Shown here: positions 56,284-64,000 of the stretch, in pieces
Numbering within the stretch: the first letter of the stretch is position 1
Layout of the letters: every line of letters starts with the position of its first letter
Origin: Branchiostoma floridae
Lineage: Eukaryota; Chordata; Leptocardii; Amphioxiformes; Branchiostomatidae
Length of the DNA: 64,000 bases
Reading direction: 5' to 3'
Assembly (NCBI RefSeq): GCF_000003815.2
Contig: NC_049983.1
Span: 2,641,007-2,705,006 of the forward strand
The notes under the pieces: generated by a model
Seen by the model: the letters and a program-made list of their open reading frames with translations, nothing else
The model's database searches: none
What the model was told of the DNA's origin: nothing
Made by a program: the position numbers and the translations under genes

Positions 56284-57825
56284 TCAGTCCCTTGTATGGT
56301 TATCCTGACCTGCCGGATATGCATACATACGGGCTACAGGTAACACAGAATCGCGCATCCACCAAAGCCCGTCAGGCAGATTGACCTGCAAGTCTCCCCA
56401 AGCCCCTGCAGATCTGTCATACACATATATGTTCTGACTACCTTCAAAGAATCTTCGACTTGGGCTGAAGAATTCCACCAACACATGCAGCTGACCTTCA
56501 TATACAAAAAGTTTAGGATTCTGCCTTGGGACTTGGTCTGGGTCGCACCACCCTGGAATCTCATTCCATCTGTCCGCTTCCACATCATACAACGCCATCT
56601 TCCTTAAAGTTGCATCCATGCAGAAGATCTCTGTTCCCATGGCAACAGCTGTACAAGGGTAAGGAATGTTCTGTGGCGGGGTTCGCTCGCACCAACTGTC
56701 CTGACTTGGGTCATAGCGATGCATCTCCGTGCTTGTGATGAGATAGAGGTGTTTACCACACGACACGGCCACATTGAAATAATGCTCGTCATTAGTAGGC
56801 ATGGGCTTCACCCTCGAACAGTCCTGCCATTGGCCTGAGAAGCATAGGTACTTTTTCAACACCACAACGATTCTTTTCCTTCTTTTTCTCGGCGGCGATG
56901 TGACATGCACAGCAAAGTAGTAAAGATAGCCATCGACTTCAACAAGATATTCAGTAAACTCTGGGTCTTCTAAGGAGTGTTTTGGTATGTCCCAAAAGAA
57001 AGATACTGACGACTTCTTTTCCCACACGTTCTCCAGATGGATGTACCGAAACAAGGTCTGTTGGTTTGACTCGTCGACCAGGATGTAGATGTCATTATTA
57101 CTGGTAACTGTTGCTGCGCTGATTGTATGCTGGGCATGGGTGTAAATGTACTTCATGCACTGATTTGACCTACGGTTCATACAGAGCATTTCCATTGTGT
57201 CTTTTTTCATTGTCCTGAAAAGTAGTACCATTTCCTGTGCATCCATCCCCACTCTCCTCTTAAGACTGGATGTCCCTACCAGATCAGGCTTCCCTACCAG
57301 ATTCCTCATCTCAGAACTCCTAGGAGTCTCCCTGACCAGGGGGTGACCCAAGATGGCTGCTGTGTCATCTGAGGTCAGCAGGTTGAAGCGGATGTGAGGG
57401 AGGATGCTGGGTAGGTGGTGCAGTCTGTCCTCCCTGCTGTGCTGCACCCATCTCACCACAGCCTCCCACACTGCTGTCTCCTCTTTAACATCCAGATTAT
57501 CATTACTGATGATCTCAGTCAGCTGATTCACACTCAGGCTGTAGAAGTCGTCGGTGTGAGAAACCTCAGCAAAAAACCTGCAGATAAAATGCAGGCTACG
57601 GTTTTGAACCTTTTCTATAGAGAAAAAATCAGCAAACTGGTACATGTCCACACAAGTGGAGCGCTCCACGTTCATGACCATGTAGCTGCTGCAGGTGTCT
57701 CTCACATAGTCCAGTTGGAGGAGGTCAGCTGCCTGGTACAGGGGCTGCACTTTGTCCAGGGACACATGGAGGGTTCCCGAGTAGATGTAACTCAGGATCT
57801 CCTCAAACACATCTGCATCCATATC
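56284..57825 (-). CDS. Kelch-like gene, exon 2
   Basis: Acceptor TTTTGCAG, then [20 protein letters not shown]; 513 codons and TGA. It contains the rest of BTB, all of BACK and the kelch region in one exon. Confidence 0.96.
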   Translation of the reverse strand, partial: DMDADVFEEILSYIYSGTLHVSLDKVQPLYQAADLLQLDYVRDTCSSYMVMNVERSTCVDMYQFADFFSIEKVQNRSLHFICRFFAEVSHTDDFYSLSVNQLTEIISNDNLDVKEETAVWEAVVRWVQHSREDRLHHLPSILPHIRFNLLTSDDTAAILGHPLVRETPRSSEMRNLVGKPDLVGTSSLKRRVGMDAQEMVLLFRTMKKDTMEMLCMNRRSNQCMKYIYTHAQHTISAATVTSNNDIYILVDESNQQTLFRYIHLENVWEKKSSVSFFWDIPKHSLEDPEFTEYLVEVDGYLYYFAVHVTSPPRKRRKRIVVVLKKYLCFSGQWQDCSRVKPMPTNDEHYFNVAVSCGKHLYLITSTEMHRYDPSQDSWCERTPPQNIPYPCTAVAMGTEIFCMDATLRKMALYDVEADRWNEIPGWCDPDQVPRQNPKLFVYEGQLHVLVEFFSPSRRFFEGSQNIYVYDRSAGAWGDLQVNLPDGLWWMRDSVLPVARMYAYPAGQDNHTRD

Positions 57826-58703
57826 CTGCAAAACAATGTTCAAACTGTTACTACATGGCTGGAAGTATGTCACAGTTAATATGCACTGTAGTATTTTGTA
57901 TTCCGTTTGGTTATACATATGTAAAATTTCTGCCCCATTGTTATTTTATCTATATTCTAGTTGCATATGTTCTGATATAACTGAACAAATCTTTTAGGTA
58001 AAAACTCTTTGCAAACATGACAAAGTTGACACCAATCCTCTAAATTGGAAATCAGAAAGGGTGGCCTTTTGGCCTCTTTTGGAAAAGGTGTAGGCTATCT
58101 CAGTGAGGTGCCCTTTCTGGGCTTATAAATGGGGCCTCACCAATACCCATAGCTATTATTGCCAGTTTCTCAAAATAAACTTCATTACATGCTTAACCTC
58201 CATGCATAGCCTTGGGACTCACAGAGGGTAGCCCGCTGAGACAGCCTGTCCCACTAGCCTAGCCCATTCTTTCCGGAAACCCTAAGTGGGGAGGGGGGCA
58301 TGGTAAAGCACGCTCACCAGCACAGGAAAATTTTTAACATTTCCTGCTTTGTGTAAATGATGGTTTTCCCTAGCTTTACATGTTCTCTATGATACATTGC
58401 ATCTTTGGAAATTCACGGTATTCTAACCACACCTCACATCAACCCTACCTGTAAAACAACCGTCTTCTGCCGACTTTCCGCCATGTCACTTGTAAACATG
58501 GCCCTGAAGTAGGGACTGCGAGCGGACAGAACAAGCCGATGACAGGGAAACTGGCGGCCCTCGACTTCAAGGACGACATCCTGCAGTACCCCAGTCTTCT
58601 GAAAGTCACCAATGGTGTCGAAGAAAGAGTACTTTGTGTTGTTTTGGTGGTAGGAACGCGGACGAACTGCTCTGGCGTGGTTTTCTTGCTCTGCGGCAGC
58701 CAT
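56284..58703 (-). CDS. Kelch-like BTB-BACK-Kelch protein, 598 aa, two exons
   Basis: Known role of the family: substrate adaptor of CUL3 ubiquitin ligases, cytosolic. Seen: BTB at residues ~26-137 ([20 protein letters not shown], then [15 protein letters not shown]), BACK at ~140-245 ([56 protein letters not shown]), and a C-terminal beta-propeller of weak kelch repeats (~300-575: [51 protein letters not shown]). Length is normal for KLHL proteins. Start chosen at 58703 because AACATGG is a good initiation context and family N-termini are short. A single phase-0 intron splits the BTB. It looks closest to the KLHL6/24/35 kind, but lancelets have many KLHL paralogues, so no symbol is given. Confidence 0.95.
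58449..58703 (-). CDS. Kelch-like gene, exon 1
   Basis: 85 codons from [13 protein letters not shown] to ...KTVVLQ; donor CAG/GTAGGG, phase 0. The frame stays open 52 codons upstream, but those residues look untranslated. Confidence 0.92.
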
Positions 58704-58859
58704 GTTGATGATGAATTCTACTGGGCTAGTCCATTTGAAATGGGGGAAAGTATTTGCAGGTTTGCGATAGCAGAGCCTGTCTTGTTCGTAAATAAATATT
58801 TGCCCTAGACACCAAATTACTATTTTAATACATGCTAACATATGTCTGTTAGCTATCAA

Positions 58860-60268
58860 AATCTATATCATTTTCGATACTACCAAATGATACGAATACG
58901 TTATGTAAAATGCTTCCCCATGTACACTACAATGGCACAGTCCGCCTGCTTTTGTGTTTAGGCTACGACAATTCAGTTATATGGATGACATCAACACGCG
59001 CATTAATTTTCGCATGATTTCAGAAAATAAAGAAGATTTTTTTCGTTTTAGATAGTCAACATGACGAGAAAGTAACGCTAGTTCACCTTTATCCGTTGGG
59101 TAACCTATATCCGTTGCTTTTAGAAACAGAATATTTCCGGATATCACGTCAACGGACGTTGTTTTCAAATTGCAATATTTTCAGCATGCAGTTTAAAACT
59201 ACCACCCATCGGCTTGATGTGCCTAAGCACCCTGTTTTGAAAAACAACGGATAAAGGTTACTCCGCGGATAAAATACAGAAATGGACGTCTTCTCGCCGT
59301 GGATGTTGTCCTCAGATCGTTTAGTGGACTTCGTAGTCGCCATTGTTTGACTTCTCTAGATTGATGACTCTAACGCCTACAGATTTCAAAGAAAAAATTA
59401 ATGACAGCTGTCTTGAGCAAATAGTTATGATTAGTTTATACATCTTTCAATGTTTTGAGAGATAAATAATGATACATGGTTTTATTTCATAGCTGCCAAA
59501 CATTCTGGTTTTGTCCTTGTATGTATGTTATAAAACGTACAAGTAACATATGATATTAATTTGTTATTTACCATTGGTATTTTGCTGAATGTTTAGGCTA
59601 CAATCTGCAAGAGTATAAAATCCCACCTCCTTCTATCGCTGGCAAGTTCATCTGTGTCCATGGCAACAAGAGTAAACATGGTGAATCGAACACGCAGGAG
59701 GAATGGTCTTGAAAATCTTGAGTTGAAACTGCTAAAATAATGTTTCAAAGTATCGTTTCTAGACGCCCTGATGATTATTTAAGTCTTCCTCTAGGATGTA
59801 ATTATACATGTGTCTATAAGAACCTGTTATAGTTGATGATAAGAGTATAACTTGGGAAAATATTGATGCATTTTGATGTTCTTATATCCTGGATATTCCT
59901 GTAGGACATACGTAAGGCGGCCATGGGCACAGCTGTAGCACTCACTCTCACTCACTCATCCTCGCCGCATATCAGGCTTCGCTGAGACGGGCCGAGCTGT
60001 AGCAACCAGGTTGCGGAGGGCACGATCTAGACACAGTTTTTGCCAATATCGGCGAGCCGACAACCTCTCGCCGACATTTGACATTTTTTCTTTCAGCGTC
60101 TAGATGGAACTGCAATATCGCCATTAAGATGTCGTCAAAATTTCTCCCGAAAGGTCAGGAGCATTCGCCCGATAGCTTAACAAGGGTCCCCGATAGCTTA
60201 ACAGGGGTCCCCGACAACTCCCGCGTGCGTGTAGATGCGTCCCGACTTCAGGAGGACTCATTAGCATA
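58860..60268. other. Upstream region of the kelch-like gene
   Basis: Should contain its promoter. Two short frames with good initiation contexts are seen, MATTKSTKRSEDN (59343, minus) and MATRVNMVNRTRRRNG (59660, plus), but without splice or family support. Confidence 0.35.
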
Positions 60269-62361
60269 CTAGAAAGGCCGACATTTGCTTGGGTGCAAAT
60301 AGAGCATATTTCAGCCATACCCATTCCCACGCAACAATGGACTGTTCCAAGTCACCCCTGCCCAAAAATGGAATATTTTAACAGTAACTTAACCCCAAAA
60401 GAAAACTAATATTGTTACATGATTCCAGGTCAAAACGGAGCTTGCCCAATATGCCCCGGGCCCATGTGGAAAAATATAATCTTCCACAGGAGCCCCTATG
60501 CATAACGAATTGGTTATTAGAATCGCGGCAGCTCCTATTTTTCAGAAAGAGAGAAAAAACAACTCACCTTCCATTCAGAAAATTTTCATCATGAAATTAA
60601 ATGAAGCCATTCAGCAGTTTCCACTGCAATAACTAGGTCCAAGTACCGTTATAAGCTCCTTGTGGACTAGAAGTACCTACATTTGCTCGGGAAAAAATAC
60701 ATCACTTTTCTTTCCAGTACAGTGAGAGAACTGTTGCCACTATAGGCATATGGCCACTATAGATAAAATGTTGATCTATTGACAAAGAGCAACAAGTAAC
60801 ACATAATTTAAGTACCCACTGATCTTTATCCATACAAAAATTGCACATGTAAGCCAATTGTTTAGATTTACAGTTTGAATAATTATGACAAGAAATATTG
60901 ATGAGAAAATAATCATTTTCGCCACTGTCAAACCTACGTATCAAAACTAATGCAAACTGGCCAATTTTCCCGCGTTTTCCGCCAAGTAACATTTTCTCGA
61001 TTGTCTCAACCCAAGGACTAACCTTACCAAAGTCAACTCTGCCAAAAATGATTGATATCGCCATGCGGAATTTTGGTTAATTCAACGTGTAAGACTTGTA
61101 TTCTCATACGTACCGTCCGCTACCGCTCAAATGACCCTGTCTGAACTCCAAAATACTCGCAAACTACCATTTTAAACCAGGCACACCTCGGCGCTGATTG
61201 GCTGGCTCATTAAACTCAATTAACTCGCTAAAGCCCAGCCTGGTGGGGGGTGTGGGGGGTCACTGGAGTTCACGGGAAGAGGCCGATAGAAAACCAATTT
61301 TCCCTCAGAAAAGTGCTGAAATTAAGCATTATAAAGTAGTTTATGCCAAAAATTTTACTTGGATCATTTTACCAACTATATAATGCCTATCTACACCAAA
61401 TTTCAGGTCATTCCATTGTAATACCAGGTACAGTGGGCAAAAATATACCGTTTAGGTCAAAACATGACCTTTAAACCTCAATAAAATCATTTTAGAGGCA
61501 GATATGAAGAAAAAAAACTACCGCAAACTGGCCAATTTTCCCGCGTTTTCCGCCAAGTAACATTTACTCGATTGTCTCAACTAATTGTAACCCTACCAAA
61601 GTCAACTCTGCCGAAAATGATTGATATTGCCATGCGGAATGTTGGTTAATTCAAAGACTTGTATTCTAACGTTCAATGCATGCGTACCGTCAGCTACCGC
61701 TCAAATAACCCTGTCTGAACTCCAAATCCTCGCAAACTACCATTTTAAACCGGGCAAAGGCTGACATGTGGCCACTGTAAGGCTGTAATATGCATGTGTT
61801 TCTGTATAAGCGACATTGGAAGCCAGCTTATGAATATTGATTAGCATTCGTCTTACTCGACGCTGATTGGCTGGCTCTTTAAATTCAATTAACTCTCGTT
61901 TAAGCCCAGGCTGCCGCAGGTGTGTGGGGTCACTGGAGTTCACGGGAGAAGGCCGATAGAAAACCAATTTCCCCTCAGAAAAGTGCTGAAATTAAGCATT
62001 TTAAAGTAGTTTATGCCCAAAGTTTTACTTGGATCAGTTTACTAACTATCTAATGCCTATCTACACCAAATTTCAGGCTATTCCATTGTAAGACCAGGGT
62101 ACAGAGGGGCCAAAATATACCGTTTTTGTAAAAACATGACCTTTAAACCTCAATAAAATCATTTTAGAGGCAGATATGAAAAAAATGAGATAAAAGCATC
62201 AAGGTATTGGCCCACTCTACCCCTGTGCTGAATTTCAGGTCATTCGGTTCAGGAACGGCGGAGATTAATCACTTTGAAGATTTGACAGAGAAAGAAAGAA
62301 AGAAGAAGAAACATTATGGATACAATATATTTCACCATACTATGTATGGTTGAAATATAAT
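60269..62361 (-). mobile_element. Helitron/Helentron-type element, copy 2
   Basis: Its 3' end (on the minus strand) has the hairpin ATTTGC-ACCCAA-GCAAAT, GTCGGCCTTT and CTAG followed by T; its 5' end is ATTATATTTCAACCATACAT, as in copy 1. The interior has two diverged ~570-bp modules (CATGCGGAATTTTGGTTAAT at ~61062 and its match at ~61633) but lacks the 163-bp array. Confidence 0.78.
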
Positions 62362-62810
62362 AACGCGGGCTCATTAGGCTATATAGCTGTTTATGACTGC
62401 AAGCGAGAACTAGGTCACTACATAAAATAAGTTATCCAATGATATTCAGAGGTGATGATATGAATTTAATAAAGTATTTATTGATATTAAACTTACCACG
62501 ATAAACGGTTTTATGTGCTAAGGCGTCATAAAAATGTGTTTCCAGGAACGGGGCTGAAAAATATAGTGTCGGTTATTAGACAGTCGGTAGATAGGGAATT
62601 TCAGATCTTATTCTGACTAGATCTTGGCTGATTCGATCCAACAAATACAGTTAAACTGTAGACTGTTTTGAACATCATATTGTACTTATGCAGATAATAC
62701 ATTGTACAGGCACAAAGTATATCAACAAAGTGGAAAAAGAAGTAGTTACATGTTAACTACACATCCTTACATCAACAGTTCCTAGCATTAAACTATTAAC
62801 AGAGTGTGAA

Positions 62811-63130
62811 CTAGAAAGGCCGACATTTGCTTCAGAGCAAATACAGCATATTTCAGCCATACCCGTTCCCATGCAAAATTGAACTGTTCCAAATCACCCC
62901 TGTGCGGAAATCGAACATTCTATATAACAGTAATTTCTCGAAATGAACGACAAGAAAGGCCGACATTTACTTATGAGCAAATGCACCATTTTCACTCCGC
63001 CCCTCTGCCGATGCAACAATGTTCTTCCACAATCACACATATCGAAAAAAATAAACATTCCAAAATGGAGATATCTGTGGTCTGGTATTACAACAGAATA
63101 ACATGGAATTTGGTATAAGGGTGCCCTCGA
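62811..63130 (-). mobile_element. Helitron/Helentron 3' ends, copies 3 and 4
   Basis: CTAGAAAGGCCGACATTTGC starts at 62811 and a variant CAAGAAAGGCCGACATTTAC at 62952, each with the hairpin (GCAAAT/ATTTGC type). Two 3' ends 141 bp apart suggest a nested or tandem end. 5' ends are not found. Confidence 0.68.
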
Positions 63131-63417
63131 CATATGCACGGTAGAACGAAACATTTTTGGCATACATCACTTCAAGAGGATTAATTTTTGGCCATTTTTA
63201 GTATCATTTTTGGCCCCTCTGTATTGCCATGGTATTGGAACAAAATTTTGTATGGAAATGCCTGTGATATATACCTCCAGGGCCTTTGCAATTTTGGTAT
63301 ACATGTCTTGACAATGATGAAGTCTCTGGTCTTCTTGTATTAAAAAAAATGGTGATGGCATGTTGGATAGCAAGTGGGATGAAGTTCAGAATGATTATCT
63401 CTTCTCTCTCTTACAGA

Positions 63418-63441
63418 CACACACACATACACACACACAGA
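63418..63441. repeat. AC dinucleotide microsatellite
   Basis: An ACACACACAT/ACACACACAC run. Confidence 0.85.
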
Positions 63442-63444
63442 CAG

Positions 63445-64000
63445 CAAACAGTAAGAATGAAAAAAAAAACTTTCAATTTTTACAGTTTTACTTTCACAAA
63501 ATTGCAATTTTACACTTGTCTGCTCTCACAATCTGATTGACTTAATGTAAATACAATGTAATTTGAGCTTAAGTTTTTACATTGTTAAAAGTTAATCTGG
63601 AAAAATAGCAAACTACATGCTAGATCTTATTCGCAGAAAATTACAATTCCGTCAAAATATATACATCTTTTCAGAATCGGTTGCGATCAATATCTACGTG
63701 TCCTTTTCTGGCTGGTTGGAATCAAGTCAGTCTGCTTCTTCCACATACAGTCAAAGGCCAAGCTCTGCTTCTCTTCTGTAGAGGGGTATGGAGGACAGAA
63801 ACAGGGAGGTTAGAATTTCAATGCAAAGCAGAAACATCAAACTATAGGCAGATTTGGAAACAGTACACATTTCCACAACTATTTGTAATCTGCCATCAAT
63901 CTGTTGCTGCCTGGGACAAAATCTGTGTGCCTCCTCCAAATACAGCTTCTCATGGACCAATTGTTTTCTTCTCTAGAGGTCACATCTTAACAATGCAAAC
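63445..64000. other. Window end, no firm feature
   Basis: Two stretches (~63725 and ~63925) share TC(T/C)TCCACATACAG-like and CTCTAGAG-like words and may be a diverged repeat. A 69-codon minus frame there has no motif. Confidence 0.35.

Noticed and set aside
59149-59343. MATTKSTKRSEDN frame upstream of the kelch-like gene (minus)
   Set aside because: Good start context, but the frame soon loses protein-like character and no partner exon was found.
60078-60272. 64-codon plus frame with a 7-residue repeat (DSLT.VP)
   Set aside because: It runs into the Helentron end and is caused by a 21-bp duplication; no other support.

Overview
The window looks like a stretch of a lancelet (Branchiostoma-like) draft nuclear genome. 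This is inferred from intron-rich invertebrate coding style, a large FN3-like/EGF extracellular gene, a BTB-BACK-Kelch gene, and a dense mix of LINE pieces, tRNA- and 5S-derived SINE-like copies, TTAA-flanked MITEs and Helitron-type elements. A run of 100 N shows a scaffold gap. No species call is possible without a search.

Layout. 1-5.55 kb is repeats: a 19-bp minisatellite, the 3' end of one LINE on the minus strand, and a second LINE on the plus strand that is split by a TTAA-type MITE and by an expanded ~120-bp satellite. From 5603 to 42556 (+) I can chain 52 exons in one open reading frame, using splice sites and phases only. They give about 8.2 kb of coding sequence (at least ~2,740 residues) made of about 20 FN3-like modules ending in a 'DG..VDT.PP..G.V.DG' linker, with one carbohydrate-binding-like jelly-roll in exons 41-43. 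The 5' end of this gene is not recognised; one exon start is lost in the N gap. Its introns hold nearly every repeat class in the window.

42.6-50.1 kb is a nest of repeats: an old MITE split by a short LTR element, a 27-bp-TIR element with GATCTCGCCCCCC arrays, two foldback inverted repeats, and a hAT-type MITE with an intact 8-bp target duplication. 50.2-51.1 kb (minus) holds three small exons that splice in phase and encode an unrecognised protein. 52.2-54.3 kb (+) has three phase-1 exons encoding an EGF-like module and a cysteine-rich C-terminus; they are either an alternative 3' end of the big gene or a separate gene.

56.3-58.7 kb (minus) is a complete two-exon kelch-like gene of 598 residues, presumably a CUL3 adaptor. 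60.3-63.1 kb has Helitron/Helentron-type copies in the opposite orientation to the one inside the big gene. The extracellular gene(s) and the kelch-like gene show no evident functional link.
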